DNA of 64,000 nucleotides from Methylomonas albis (GCF_014850955.1 NZ_JACXSS010000001.1:2976001-3040000), one strand, 5' to 3'. Counted from the first letter of the stretch, positions 8,881 to 18,297 are shown. The notes: generated by a model from the sequence alone, not told the origin. Made by a program: numbers and translations.

Positions 8881-9240
8881 ATGATGAAAATAACTTTTAT
8901 CGGCACCCTGTTAGCCTCTTTATTGTTGACCAGCCCCGTCCAAGCTACCGAATATATTTATCGCGACATAATGGCGAACACTCTGGCACCCGAGCACTGC
9001 CAAGTAGAGAGCAAAGCGAAGGAAAATGCTGCCAAAAGCTACAATATCGACAGATTCAGCAAGAAATTCTGCCAATCCCAAGGTTACGGTTGGCATGTTG
9101 ACGAGATAAAAAGCGCGGGTAACACGGCTTGCGATACCTGTAGCAATCCACAGGAAGCCAAATGCCGTCAGGAAGATGTAGTGGTTAGTTGCAAACGGAT
9201 TAAGCCAGGCACTGTAGGAATGTTGCCTGGCAAAGGATAA
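8881..9240 (+). CDS. Secreted cysteine-rich hypothetical protein
   Basis: The 119-residue product has a signal peptide ('MMKITFIGTLLASLLLTSP', cleavage expected after 'VQA'). The mature protein has seven cysteines, including 'CDTC', which suggests disulfides in the periplasm or outside the cell. GAGGA at 8871-8875 serves the ATG at 8881 (5-base gap) or the ATG at 8884 (8-base gap). It follows the small membrane protein by one base. No family was recognised. Confidence 0.6.
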   Translation: MMKITFIGTLLASLLLTSPVQATEYIYRDIMANTLAPEHCQVESKAKENAAKSYNIDRFSKKFCQSQGYGWHVDEIKSAGNTACDTCSNPQEAKCRQEDVVVSCKRIKPGTVGMLPGKG

Positions 9241-9310
9241 GCAATCCCGCACGCTTCAAATTTGACGTCGCCGGAAAACCAGGGTTACCGGCGGCCCAAC
9301 CTGCCCCTAC

Positions 9311-9742
9311 TCAAGGTTGCAACCATTCGATAATGTGGTCTTCCATATCGATAACTTGCGACTCTTTGATGGCATAACTGCCAATAGATATTCCCGCGTC
9401 TTTCACCGATTCGCTAGTGCCGGTCAGCAAGGGATGCCAGCTGGGTAAAGATTCGCCATCGGTTAATAAGCGATACGCACAGGTCGAAGGCAACCAGTTG
9501 TACTCAGCAAAATCATGCTGCTTCAAATCGATACACTCCGGCACCAATGTGCAGCGTTCGCTGTAATGGGTGCAGCGGCAGGTTTCCAGATCGATCAAAT
9601 CGCAAGCCACGCTGGTAAAAGCGATTTCGCCGGTGTCTTCGTCTTCCAGCTTGTTCAAACAACACTTACCGCAGTTATCGCACAGCGATTCCCACTCTTC
9701 CGTGCTCATTTGCGTCAGGGTTTTCGTTTCCCAGAATTTCAC
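9311..9742 (-). CDS. YcgN family cysteine cluster protein
   Basis: The 143-residue protein matches the UPF0260/YcgN family in length. Its cysteine clusters are characteristic: 'CDNCGKCC' near residue 21, 'CRCTHY' near 55, then 'CTLVPEC' and 'STCAYRLL'. The family is thought to bind zinc or an Fe-S cluster, but its activity is unknown. It follows ftsX by only four bases and is probably the last gene of the transcript running from the cox/fts region. Confidence 0.85.
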   Translation of the reverse strand: MKFWETKTLTQMSTEEWESLCDNCGKCCLNKLEDEDTGEIAFTSVACDLIDLETCRCTHYSERCTLVPECIDLKQHDFAEYNWLPSTCAYRLLTDGESLPSWHPLLTGTSESVKDAGISIGSYAIKESQVIDMEDHIIEWLQP

Positions 9743-9746
9743 GACT

Positions 9747-10715
9747 TTATTGGGGTTTGAGTTGACGCAGTTGATAATGCAACACGGCCCAGGAACCGAG
9801 TACTGCCAATACTGACGAGATCATCAGTAGCAAAATAAACTCTGAGAAACTCAAAAACAGTAAATCGAACGAACTGTTATACAAAGTCGATAGCTTCTCT
9901 ACCGGCGTTTCCAAGATCAATAGCATGATCGTCATGATCAGCCAGCCCAGAAAACCCGAGATAAAACCCAGCCAAAAACCGGTGTACAAAAACGGACGCT
10001 GGATAAACGCATGGGTAGCGCCAACCAATTTGGAAATAAACACTTCATCCTGGCGATTTTGCAGCTCCAGCCTAATGGTATTGCCGGTAATAAAAGTCAC
10101 CGCAAATCCCAGTAATAGGCTAACCAGCATCACGCCGCGGCTGGCAATCAACATGATGGTTTGCAAGCGCGCCACCCATTGCATATCGACTTGCACGAAA
10201 TCGACTTGCGGGAATTGTTTAAAATCGGCCATCAATTTCTCGATGTCTTCGTTGTTTTCCAGCGCGTTTTTCGGCACTACTTGAATCACACTCGGTAATG
10301 GATTGCGTTCCAGCGCATTCAAGGCATCGCTGAATCCGCTATTGGCTTTAAACTCCTCCAGCGCTTGTTTCTTACTGATGAATTTAACTTCCATGACACT
10401 ACCGTTTTGCTGTATTTGCTCGGCGAGTTTCTGCCCGGCCGCATCGCTAATGTTGTCATGCAAAAACAAGGACATCTGATTGCTGGACTCTAGATTACCC
10501 GTCAACTGCTGGATGTTGGCCACGACGATATAAAAGCTGCTGGCCAGGGAAATGGCGATCGCCAGTACCAGGATAGTCATAGCAGAGGTAAAAGGCGTGC
10601 GACTTAATCGGCCCAGGCTGGAAAACAGACCATGCGCGTGATTAAGTAAATAGGCATGGAATAACTCCCCCAACCTGCTGCCGCTTTGTTTGCGGTGATT
10701 CTGTTTCATCGTCAA
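9747..10715 (-). CDS. ftsX: Cell division protein FtsX
   Basis: The 322-residue protein has a basic cytoplasmic N-terminus, a first membrane segment near residues 44-66, a periplasmic domain to about residue 190, and three C-terminal membrane helices. This is the standard FtsX permease-like topology. With FtsE it forms an ABC-type complex that couples ATP hydrolysis at the divisome to periplasmic murein hydrolase activation through EnvC. Its start overlaps the ftsE stop by four bases, so translation is coupled. Confidence 0.93.
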   Translation of the reverse strand: MTMKQNHRKQSGSRLGELFHAYLLNHAHGLFSSLGRLSRTPFTSAMTILVLAIAISLASSFYIVVANIQQLTGNLESSNQMSLFLHDNISDAAGQKLAEQIQQNGSVMEVKFISKKQALEEFKANSGFSDALNALERNPLPSVIQVVPKNALENNEDIEKLMADFKQFPQVDFVQVDMQWVARLQTIMLIASRGVMLVSLLLGFAVTFITGNTIRLELQNRQDEVFISKLVGATHAFIQRPFLYTGFWLGFISGFLGWLIMTIMLLILETPVEKLSTLYNSSFDLLFLSFSEFILLLMISSVLAVLGSWAVLHYQLRQLKPQ

Positions 10716-11368
10716 CTCGCTATCAAATGACCTTTATCGAGCGTCAACACTCGATGGCCGAGATGATTAATCAACTCTATATTGTGGCTGGCAATCAACA
10801 CCGTCACTCCGACTTGTTTGAATTGCTCGAACATGAACATTACTTCGGCGGACAGATCGGGGTCCAGGTTACCGGTCGGCTCGTCGGCCAGAATTAATTT
10901 GGGCTTGTTGACAATCGCTCGGGCGATACCCACGCGCTGTTGCTCCCCACCGGATAGGGCCAAGGGATGTTTCTTTTCCTTACCCAATAAACCCACTTTA
11001 TCCAAAGACGCCCGCACTCGCCGCGCCACTTCTTGATGGTTGTAACCCGAGACCACCAAAGGCAAGGCCACGTTGTCAAACACGGTTCTATCATTTAGCA
11101 GCTTGTAATCCTGAAAAATCAGGCCCAAATTGCGGCGCATATAGGGTATTTTCCGCTCGCCGATACGACTAATGTCTTGACCGTCCAGCGAAACGCTACC
11201 GCGCGTACATTGCTCCATCATCGCGATCAACTTCAGCAAGGTACTCTTGCCCGCGCCGGAACGGCCGGTTAAAAATGCCATTTCGCCGCGTTGCAAGTGA
11301 AAGCTGACGTCGATCAAGGCCTCGCCGGCGTCGGGATAGCGTTTACTTACGTGTTCAAATCTCAACAT
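10712..11368 (-). CDS. ftsE: Cell division ATP-binding protein FtsE
   Basis: The 218-residue ATPase has Walker A 'GRSGAGKST' near residue 36, the ABC signature '[14 protein letters not shown]', Walker B '[12 protein letters not shown]' and the switch histidine in 'IASHN'. Length and sequence are typical of FtsE. It works with FtsX at the septum. It starts 19 bases after the end of the gene that encodes the FtsY domain, preserving the gammaproteobacterial order ftsY-ftsE-ftsX. Confidence 0.95.
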   Translation of the reverse strand: MLRFEHVSKRYPDAGEALIDVSFHLQRGEMAFLTGRSGAGKSTLLKLIAMMEQCTRGSVSLDGQDISRIGERKIPYMRRNLGLIFQDYKLLNDRTVFDNVALPLVVSGYNHQEVARRVRASLDKVGLLGKEKKHPLALSGGEQQRVGIARAIVNKPKLILADEPTGNLDPDLSAEVMFMFEQFKQVGVTVLIASHNIELINHLGHRVLTLDKGHLIAS

Positions 11369-11387
11369 GGGATCAGTCTGTTACACT

Positions 11388-13358
11388 TCATTCTTGAACA
11401 AATAAGGCATCGACAAAATTTTGCGCATTGAAATCCTGTAAATCATCGATCTGCTCGCCCACGCCGATAAAACGAATGGGAATATGCAGTTGATTGGCTA
11501 GCGCGAAAATAATGCCGCCCTTGGCGGTACCGTCCAGCTTGGTTAACGCGATACCGGTCAGTTCCACTGCTTCGTTGAATAGTTTAGCCTGCGACAAGGC
11601 ATTCTGCCCGGTGCCGGCATCCAGTATCAGTAACACTTCGTGCGGCGCGGACTCGTCCAGCTTGGTCATGATACGTTTGATTTTTTTCAATTCGTCCATC
11701 AGGTTGGACTTGGTATGCAATCGGCCGGCGGTATCGGCGATCAACACATCTATCCCTTTAGCTTTAGCTGATTGCAAGGCATCGAAAATAACCGAGGCGG
11801 AATCGGCCCCGGTGTGCTGCGCCACCACTTGTATATCGTTACGCTCGCCCCAGGCTTGCAACTGCTCGACCGCCGCCGCCCTAAAGGTATCGCCTGCCGC
11901 CAACATCACGCTATGGCCTTGTTGTTGCAAGCGTTTGGCCAGTTTACCAATCGAGGTCGTCTTGCCTGCACCGTTAACACCGACCACCAGAATCACGAAC
12001 GGCCCATCCTGCTGCGGAATTCGCAGCGGCAAACTGCAGGGTTCCAGCATGGCTAATAAATTTTGCTTCAAGGTTTGGCTCAATACTTGGCCATCGCTGA
12101 GCTGATCGCGTTCCAAACTATCGGTCAGCTGTTTGATCAATTGCGTGGTGGTTTCGATACCCAAATCAGCCATCAACAACTGGGCTTCGATGTCCGCCAA
12201 CAACTCCTTAGTAACCGCTTTATGCCCGAATGCCAAACTGCTCAACACCCCGCCTAGACCCATTCTGGTCTTTTTCAGCTGGGTAGTTAAACGCAAATAT
12301 AAGGAACCGTCACTGCTGACCTGCGGTACTTCTACTACAGGCACCTGTTCGGCTGGAACCTTCTCGGCGGCTTCGAGGGTTAGGCTTTTATCCTCGACTC
12401 CTGGGCTGTAACGGCTGTAAAACAAAATTCCCAACAAGGGCAACATCAGCACGGCCGCTACCGCGTTATGCGCAACAGCCAATGCCAACGGCAGCTGGTA
12501 TTTGACGCTAAAAATCCCTAGTAAGATCTGCACCAATAACAGGAGACTCAGGATATTCCCTGCCAAACGCACCGGTTTTGGGTAACGTTCCGACGTAGCG
12601 GACAACATCAAGGCGCTGAGGACCACAAAAGTAAATGCCGCCAAGACCCGATGCAGCGCTTGGATTGCCATTTTCGCGTCGGCCGAAAGACCGTTATCTC
12701 TGAACAGATCCAAAATGCTCAGATAATCGGCCCCTGGTAACCATTCACCATTACAACGCGGAAAATCGCTACACGCTAATCCGGCATAATTGCTACTGAC
12801 CCAGCCGCCCAACACAATCTGCACCAGCAATACCAGCATCGCCAAACCGGTCAATATTACAGGCCCGGAACGAACCTGCCTTAACTCGGCGACCGGATTA
12901 AGACGCAAATAACTCCAGCCTAAAGTCCAAAACGTGAAAAAACCCAATAATAGATGTGCCGTCACCACGCCAGGCCGAGTGCCCGAGGTAACCGCCCACA
13001 TGCCTAAACCGGCTTGGCCAACAATCAATAACATTACCAATGCAGTCAGCATCACCGCAGGCGAACGCGGTTTTTCCTTCCACGCCAGTCCAAACCAGAT
13101 CAATACCAACACTGCCAAGCCACCAGCTAAGTAGCGGTGGGCCATCTCTTTCCAGGCTTTTGCGGTATCTACGGCGTATTGCGGAAATGCTGCGGCGGCT
13201 TCGGCTTTAAATTCCGCGCTGTCGCTGACGAAAGCCTTGCCGTAACAGCCAGGCCAATCCGGACAGCCCAAACCGGCGTGGGTTAGTCGAACGTAGGCGC
13301 CGACAACAATAACTAGCAACGCCAAAAACGCGCAGCACAGGGTCAATTTTCTGAACAT
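11388..13358 (-). CDS. Heme A synthase (CtaA/COX15) - SRP receptor FtsY fusion
   Basis: One uninterrupted frame of 656 codons holds two complete proteins. Residues 1-315 are a CtaA/COX15 heme A synthase with eight membrane helices, cysteine pairs C32/C38 and C196/C202, and four candidate heme-ligand histidines H74, H135, H236 and H297. Residues 316-350 are an acidic E/V/P linker resembling a shortened FtsY A-domain. Residues 351-656 are the FtsY NG GTPase: P-loop 'GVNGAGKT' at 460, 'DTFRAAAVEQL' at 490, 'DTAGRLH' at 542, 'TKLD' at 606. CtaA makes heme A for cytochrome oxidase in the membrane; FtsY docks SRP-ribosome complexes to SecYEG. No ATG starts the FtsY part; a GTG at codon 339 is the only near candidate. 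No ctaB lies alongside. Confidence 0.88.
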   Translation of the reverse strand: MFRKLTLCCAFLALLVIVVGAYVRLTHAGLGCPDWPGCYGKAFVSDSAEFKAEAAAAFPQYAVDTAKAWKEMAHRYLAGGLAVLVLIWFGLAWKEKPRSPAVMLTALVMLLIVGQAGLGMWAVTSGTRPGVVTAHLLLGFFTFWTLGWSYLRLNPVAELRQVRSGPVILTGLAMLVLLVQIVLGGWVSSNYAGLACSDFPRCNGEWLPGADYLSILDLFRDNGLSADAKMAIQALHRVLAAFTFVVLSALMLSATSERYPKPVRLAGNILSLLLLVQILLGIFSVKYQLPLALAVAHNAVAAVLMLPLLGILFYSRYSPGVEDKSLTLEAAEKVPAEQVPVVEVPQVSSDGSLYLRLTTQLKKTRMGLGGVLSSLAFGHKAVTKELLADIEAQLLMADLGIETTTQLIKQLTDSLERDQLSDGQVLSQTLKQNLLAMLEPCSLPLRIPQQDGPFVILVVGVNGAGKTTSIGKLAKRLQQQGHSVMLAAGDTFRAAAVEQLQAWGERNDIQVVAQHTGADSASVIFDALQSAKAKGIDVLIADTAGRLHTKSNLMDELKKIKRIMTKLDESAPHEVLLILDAGTGQNALSQAKLFNEAVELTGIALTKLDGTAKGGIIFALANQLHIPIRFIGVGEQIDDLQDFNAQNFVDALFVQE

Positions 13359-13362
13359 ATTT

Positions 13363-13950
13363 CTAACCGATTTGTGAAATTCTGAGTAACTTGTTTAAGT
13401 CGCTTTTTACTTGGTAAGGATCGTAACCTGGGGCATATTGCATCATCAGGTTCCCCAATGGATCCATGATTATCAGCATGCCTTCCGGCAAGGGCTGCGC
13501 GCTTAATTGTGTTAATTTTTCCTGCAATGAGGCGGCCGGCAAGGCTTTTAATAAACGACCATCGTCGCGCCATTCGGCCGGCAGCTGATAAGTTTTGTCA
13601 AACAGCACCGCCAAACGACGAATCCGGGCAATATCCTTACCCATCATTAATGTCAGTTGATGAGATTTATACAAGGCATCCCGACACGTTTCCTCGCAAT
13701 CCTTGGTCACCGGATTGACCAATACCCAGTGGCCCTTCAACTCCTGCATGTTTTGCGCGGAGAATGTATCGTACCCGGAAAACTCTTCGGCTGACGTCAC
13801 TTGCGGCGGGTTGATTAGTACGCCATTATTGGTGCCTAGCTTGACGATATCAGGATTTTTCGCCAAAAAAAATGCAAATCCAAAGGGAACGATGGACATA
13901 GCAAATATCACTAAGATGGTAATGCGGTTTTTTTTAAATTGATTTTCCAC
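13363..13950 (-). CDS. SCO-like membrane protein of the cytochrome oxidase cluster
   Basis: The 195-residue protein has one N-terminal membrane anchor (residues 10-30) and a thioredoxin-like periplasmic domain. 'KDCEETCRD' near residue 81 is the CxxxC metal-binding pair of SCO proteins, which insert copper into subunit II. The region where SCO proteins carry the third ligand, a histidine just before the last core strand, reads 'PLPEGMLIIMDPLGNLM' with no histidine, so canonical copper binding may be lost. It lies four bases before the CtaA-FtsY gene and overlaps the SURF1 gene by 17 bases. Similar SCO-like proteins are often found at this position in gammaproteobacterial cox operons. Confidence 0.75.
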   Translation of the reverse strand: MENQFKKNRITILVIFAMSIVPFGFAFFLAKNPDIVKLGTNNGVLINPPQVTSAEEFSGYDTFSAQNMQELKGHWVLVNPVTKDCEETCRDALYKSHQLTLMMGKDIARIRRLAVLFDKTYQLPAEWRDDGRLLKALPAASLQEKLTQLSAQPLPEGMLIIMDPLGNLMMQYAPGYDPYQVKSDLNKLLRISQIG

Positions 13951-14686
13951 GGTGTATTTTTCGACTACTGATCCAAATAAATAGGGCTGTTAAGGTCAGC
14001 GCCAATCCAAACCATTGTACTGCATAGGCCCTATGTTTTTCAGGCGGGATTGCGACAGCAATCTTCCATTGCCGCTGATAGCCCTCGGGCTGAGCCGGAT
14101 CCAGTTCAATCTGATAATCGGCCAAGGCGTAGCCCAGTTTGTCTGCCAAGAGCTTGCTATCGACAATTTGCACTCTGACCGGCCAAGTTTCTCCAGGAAT
14201 TTCCGCCCCCTTTAATTTGATACCAGGCTCGGGAAAATGGTTGATTCTGCCCTGCACTTGCTGGGCGGCCACGCTGATACCGATATCCGGCAACACTTCA
14301 CGCGAGGCACCCAACGCGACCCAGCCGCGGTTAACTAATATGCTAGGCATGCCGCCATCGGGCAAAAACGGTGTCAATACCAGATAACCGGGTTTGCCGT
14401 TTAGAATCTGGTTATCAACCAAAACCTGATGACTGACATCGTAATGACCAGTCACTAAAACGGGTCGATAACGTAAAACATCTTTATCGATTTCGGTTTG
14501 CCGGCCCAAATCCAAGGCCTCAGCATTGGCAGCCGCTTGTTGCTGCGCCAGTAAAACCGTCTTCTGTTCGCCGCGTCCCAACTGCCAAAATCCCAAGCTG
14601 CACAATAAGCCGAATAACAGCAAATATCCGCTCAATGCCAGTAACGAACAGCGAAATTCGATACCCCACGTACTAAATTTGATCAT
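13934..14686 (-). CDS. SURF1 family cytochrome oxidase assembly protein
   Basis: The 250-residue protein has membrane helices at both ends (residues 15-36 and 222-240) and the SURF1 signatures 'GFWQLGR' near 31, 'GKPGYLVLTPF' near 96 and 'LVNRGWV' near 117. A final 'YAVQWFGLALT' helix completes the family pattern. SURF1 assists heme a3 insertion into subunit I. It is expressed with the SCO-like gene, which it overlaps. Confidence 0.88.
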   Translation of the reverse strand: MIKFSTWGIEFRCSLLALSGYLLLFGLLCSLGFWQLGRGEQKTVLLAQQQAAANAEALDLGRQTEIDKDVLRYRPVLVTGHYDVSHQVLVDNQILNGKPGYLVLTPFLPDGGMPSILVNRGWVALGASREVLPDIGISVAAQQVQGRINHFPEPGIKLKGAEIPGETWPVRVQIVDSKLLADKLGYALADYQIELDPAQPEGYQRQWKIAVAIPPEKHRAYAVQWFGLALTLTALFIWISSRKIHRGKSI

Positions 14687-14771
14687 AGGTGTAAGCTCCT
14701 GTGTGGATATGTGCTATTGGCAAGCGTACCCGAATCACCGAGAATGCAGGTTTTTATTTATTGTCGCCGCC

Positions 14772-15032
14772 ATGCTCATCAAAACGCTCACTATCGTCGC
14801 ATTCCTGGCCATCGTCATTAGTCTTGGTTCCGCGCTGTTTCATATTGTCAGACACAAGGAAGACAAGGATTCCGCGAAAACCGCTAAGGCATTGACCATG
14901 CGCATCGGTCTTTCGCTGGCTTTGTTTATCCTCCTGTTCATCGCGTACGCCAGCGGCATGATTCAACCTCACGGCATTGGCGCGCGCATGCATGCCAATC
15001 AAAACCAGCCGACAGCAACCTCAAACCCTTAA
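14772..15032 (+). CDS. DUF2909 twin-transmembrane protein
   Basis: The 86-residue protein has two hydrophobic helices (residues 3-24 and 46-64) joined by a charged loop containing 'HIVRHKEDKDS', the pattern of the DUF2909 family found beside cytochrome oxidase genes. It lies on the strand opposite to the cox genes, between SURF1 and coxC. The ATG at 14772 fits the family N-terminus; the longer frame to 14526 runs antisense through SURF1 and is not credible. Confidence 0.7.
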   Translation: MLIKTLTIVAFLAIVISLGSALFHIVRHKEDKDSAKTAKALTMRIGLSLALFILLFIAYASGMIQPHGIGARMHANQNQPTATSNP

Positions 15033-15044
15033 GAATCGACAAAA

Positions 15045-15076
15045 AAAAAGCGCGATCCGCAAAGACCGCGCTTTTT
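15045..15076. terminator. Bidirectional Rho-independent terminator
   Basis: AAAAAGCGCG at 15045-15054 pairs perfectly with CGCGCTTTTT at 15067-15076 around a 12-base loop. A-runs and T-runs flank both sides, so it can stop transcription of the DUF2909 gene (ending 15032) and of coxC (ending 15096). Confidence 0.8.
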
Positions 15077-15095
15077 CCGGCATGACTAACGGCTG

Positions 15096-15971
15096 TTACA
15101 TCAAGTAAACAAATACGAACAGACCCAACCAGACCACGTCGACAAAATGCCAATACCAGGCGGCCGCTTCGAAAGCAAAGTGGTTTTCCGGGGTGAAATG
15201 GCCTTTCCAACTTCTGAACAATACCACCGATAAAATAATCGCGCCGACGCAAACGTGGAAACCGTGGAAACCGGTCAACATGAAGAAGGTTGAACCGTAA
15301 ATACCTGAACCCAGGGTCAAACCCATTTCATGGTAGGCTTCGTAATACTCGGTTGCTTGAAATGCCACGAATAAAAAGCCCAAACCGACAGTAGCGATCA
15401 AACCTTTTATCAGTTGATCGCGACTTTTTGCCAACAAGCCGTGATGCGCCCAGGTGCAGGTAACGCCGCTAGACAACAACAGCAGAGTATTCAGGAACGG
15501 TAAACCGAAGGCGCCCATCGGCTCGAAATCGCCACCGACTTTACCCGGACCATTGGTTGGCCATACAGCTTCAAAAGCCGGCCACAACACGTCATGGGTC
15601 GAGCGACCGGGACCGCTTATCATGCCGCTTTCGCCCAGATGCGGTATCGAGATATTGCGGGCATACCACAAAGCACCGAAGAACACCGCGAAGAACATGA
15701 CTTCGGAAAAAATGAACCACATCATGCCCATCCGATAAGAAATACCGACGCCATGATTGTACATACCGGATTCGCTCTCGGTGGACTGCAGCGCAAACCA
15801 CAAACCCAGCATTACCAAAAATATCACGAAACCTGTCATCATCATGCCAGGACCTATCGACGAACCGTTCAGATGATTGGCAAACCCCGCCAGCGTCATC
15901 ATCAAGCCGCCGGTAGCCATGACCGGCCACACGGCTTTATGCGGTATGTAATAACTATCGTGTGTAGACAT
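15096..15971 (-). CDS. coxC: Cytochrome c oxidase subunit III
   Basis: The 291-residue protein has seven membrane helices and the subunit III motifs 'GMMWFIFSEVMFFAVFFGALW' (given here only as position about 85-105), 'TEYYEAYHEMG' and 'GFHGFHV' near the C-terminal third. The glutamate in the 'FIFSEVMF' helix is the conserved lipid-pocket residue. Subunit III stabilises the aa3/caa3 oxidase and its proton uptake. It is 11 bases downstream of ctaG in the cox gene run. The terminator after it separates it from SURF1, so the assembly genes must have their own promoter. Confidence 0.95.
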   Translation of the reverse strand: MSTHDSYYIPHKAVWPVMATGGLMMTLAGFANHLNGSSIGPGMMMTGFVIFLVMLGLWFALQSTESESGMYNHGVGISYRMGMMWFIFSEVMFFAVFFGALWYARNISIPHLGESGMISGPGRSTHDVLWPAFEAVWPTNGPGKVGGDFEPMGAFGLPFLNTLLLLSSGVTCTWAHHGLLAKSRDQLIKGLIATVGLGFLFVAFQATEYYEAYHEMGLTLGSGIYGSTFFMLTGFHGFHVCVGAIILSVVLFRSWKGHFTPENHFAFEAAAWYWHFVDVVWLGLFVFVYLM

Positions 15972-15982
15972 ATCCTTCCCCT

Positions 15983-16525
15983 CTATTTTTTACTGATGTT
16001 AGTGTTATCAAAAAAAGTGTATGCAAGCGTGACGGTCTTATAGCGTTCGGGTAACTTGGGTTCTACAACGAAACGGACCGGCATGGTTTTTTCTTCGTTA
16101 GCTGTAAAGGTTTGTTCGGTAAAGCAAAAACACTGGGTCTTTTTAAAAAACTCTGCGGCCAAACCCGGCGTAATACTGGGAATGGCTTGCGCAATCATTG
16201 GCTTATCAGTGTTATTTTTGGCATAAAAGTTAACCGTGTAATATTCGCCAGGATGCACTGTCATACTTTTGACTTCGGAGCGAAACAACATGGGCGTTGA
16301 CTCGTTTAAGGACGTGAGAAACTCCACAGTCACTTCCCTATTCTTATCCACCACATACTCAACTTCGTTTACTGCTTCACCTGCAACCTTGCCGTTTAAA
16401 CCGGTCAAATCACAGAGCACATCATAAAGCGGCACCAAGGCATAACCGAAACCAAACATGGCCATCGCAATCAACGCCAGCTTACGGACCAGCTTGGCAT
16501 TTTTTTGCCCAATATCCTCGCTCAT
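15983..16525 (-). CDS. ctaG: Cytochrome c oxidase assembly protein CtaG/Cox11
   Basis: The 180-residue protein has one N-terminal membrane helix (residues 15-35) followed by 'PLYDVLC' and a periplasmic beta-sandwich. The copper-binding 'CFCFTEQT' motif near residue 132 is diagnostic of Cox11, which delivers copper to the CuB site of subunit I. It overlaps the stop of the upstream 32-codon gene by an ATGA and lies between coxA and coxC. Confidence 0.95.
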   Translation of the reverse strand: MSEDIGQKNAKLVRKLALIAMAMFGFGYALVPLYDVLCDLTGLNGKVAGEAVNEVEYVVDKNREVTVEFLTSLNESTPMLFRSEVKSMTVHPGEYYTVNFYAKNNTDKPMIAQAIPSITPGLAAEFFKKTQCFCFTEQTFTANEEKTMPVRFVVEPKLPERYKTVTLAYTFFDNTNISKK

Positions 16526-16620
16526 TGCGAGATGGCCTTAAGAACCGCAAATACGTAAATAGTCAAGGCAATCGCAACCAGCACCAAAGCCGTCAAAATG
16601 TTTTTCTTTTTTGTGTCCAT
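16522..16620 (-). CDS. Cytochrome oxidase small assembly protein (32 aa)
   Basis: A 32-codon gene starts with 'MDTKKKNILT' and continues as one membrane helix ('LVLVAIALTIYVFAVL'), ending '...LKAISQ'. It is coupled to ctaG by a four-base ATGA overlap at 16522-16525. Small single-helix proteins of this kind, annotated as cytochrome oxidase small assembly protein, are frequent between coxA and ctaG in proteobacteria. It is too short for most gene finders. Confidence 0.7.
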   Translation of the reverse strand: MDTKKKNILTALVLVAIALTIYVFAVLKAISQ

Positions 16621-16680
16621 ATCATTACCTGACACACCACACCCACAGGCGTGGCGTATCTCATTCACTCATTTCATGCG

Positions 16681-18297
16681 TTAAAAATGCTCGGTTGGAA
16701 TAGTCTCAGGTGGTGTTGCAAACGTGTGATAAGGCACTGGGGATGGCAAGGTCCATTCCAAACCATGCTTGCTTGCATCTTCCCAGACCTCATCGCTCAC
16801 TTTCTCGCCTGTTCCACCACGGATGGTATCGATGACGATATAGACGAACAACAATTGGCTAAAACCGTAGATGAACGCGCCAATACTGGACACCATATTC
16901 CAATCCGCAAATTGAATCGCATAATCCGGGATACGGCGCGGCATACCAGCCAATCCTAAGAAATGCTGCGGAAAAAACAAGATGTTCACGGAGATGGCCG
17001 ATAACCAAAAATGCAGTCTGCCGATTTTCTCGTTGTACATATTGCCGGTCCATTTAGGCAACCAGAAATAACCGGCAGCCATCAGGATGAAAATGGACGC
17101 AGGTACCAAGGTGTAATGGAAGTGGGCAACAATGAAATAAGTGTCGTGGTATTGGAAATCCACAGGTGCCACCGACATCATCAAACCGGTGAAGCCACCC
17201 ATGGTAAACAGCACCACGAACGCAATCGAAAACAACATAGGTGTTTCGAAAGTCATGGCACCTTTCCACATAGTGGCAGTCCAGTTGAACACCTTCACGC
17301 CGGTCGGAATCGCGATCAGCATGGTGGCGTACATAAAGTACAACTCACCGGCAACTGGCATGCCCACGGTAAACATGTGGTGAGCCCAAACGATGAATGA
17401 CAGGAACGCAATGGCACCGGTTGCATACACCATCGAGGCATAACCAAACAGTGGTTTACGGGCAAACACCGGAATGATGGTAGAGGCCACACCGAAAGTC
17501 GGCAGAATCATCACATACACTTCAGGGTGACCGAAGAACCAGAAAATGTGCTGATATAAGACAGGATCACCGCCGCCAGCCGCATCAAAGAAGCTCGTAT
17601 CGAAGAATTTATCTGTCAACAACATGGTGACCGCACCAGCAAATACCGGCATGATCGCGATCAGCAAGAACGCGGTGATCAGCCAAGTCCAGACGAACAA
17701 AGGCATCTTCATCAAGCTCATGGCGGGAGCACGCATGTTGAAAATGGTGGCTATCACGTTGATTGCGCCCATGATCGAAGAGATACCCAATAAATGCACC
17801 GAAAAAATGGCAAACGGGAAAGCCTTACCGGTTTGCAGCACCAAGGGCGGATACAAAGTCCAACCACCCGCAGGCGCGCCGCCTTCCATGAACAAAGTGC
17901 TGGCTAACATCAACACGCCAGCGACCAACAGCCAGAAGCTCATGTTGTTCATCCGTGGTAAAGCCATATCCGGCGCACCGATCATCATCGGTATCATCCA
18001 GTTGGCCAAACCCACGAATGCCGGCATTACCGCGCCGAATACCATCACCAAGGCGTGCATGGTGGTCATCGAGTTAAAGAAATTGGGATCGACAAATTGC
18101 AAGCCCGGCTCGAACAATTCGGAACGAATGATCAAGGCCATGGTACCGCCGACAAAAAACATTATCAGACCGAATACCAGATACAAGGTGCCTATATCTT
18201 TGTGGTTGGTGGTAAATATCCACCGTAAAATGCCCTTCTCAGGGCCGTGATCGTGGTGATCGTGATGATCATCATGTTCAGCTACGACAGCAGTCAT
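16681..18297 (-). CDS. coxA: Cytochrome c oxidase subunit I
   Basis: The 538-residue catalytic subunit has twelve membrane helices. '[10 protein letters not shown]' carries the CuB histidine and the His-Tyr cross-link tyrosine, 'WAHHMF' the other CuB histidines, and 'VAHFHYTLV' the high-spin and low-spin heme histidines. The polar K-channel region is present. It reduces oxygen to water and pumps protons. The N-terminus has an unusual Asp-His-rich stretch ('[12 protein letters not shown]'), which could bind metal but may be incidental. It lies between coxB and the small assembly gene. Confidence 0.97.
   Translation of the reverse strand: MTAVVAEHDDHHDHHDHGPEKGILRWIFTTNHKDIGTLYLVFGLIMFFVGGTMALIIRSELFEPGLQFVDPNFFNSMTTMHALVMVFGAVMPAFVGLANWMIPMMIGAPDMALPRMNNMSFWLLVAGVLMLASTLFMEGGAPAGGWTLYPPLVLQTGKAFPFAIFSVHLLGISSIMGAINVIATIFNMRAPAMSLMKMPLFVWTWLITAFLLIAIMPVFAGAVTMLLTDKFFDTSFFDAAGGGDPVLYQHIFWFFGHPEVYVMILPTFGVASTIIPVFARKPLFGYASMVYATGAIAFLSFIVWAHHMFTVGMPVAGELYFMYATMLIAIPTGVKVFNWTATMWKGAMTFETPMLFSIAFVVLFTMGGFTGLMMSVAPVDFQYHDTYFIVAHFHYTLVPASIFILMAAGYFWLPKWTGNMYNEKIGRLHFWLSAISVNILFFPQHFLGLAGMPRRIPDYAIQFADWNMVSSIGAFIYGFSQLLFVYIVIDTIRGGTGEKVSDEVWEDASKHGLEWTLPSPVPYHTFATPPETIPTEHF

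Noticed and set aside
14526..14771. N-terminal extension of the DUF2909 gene
   Set aside because: The extension is antisense to SURF1 and lacks family similarity; the ATG at 14772 gives the usual length.
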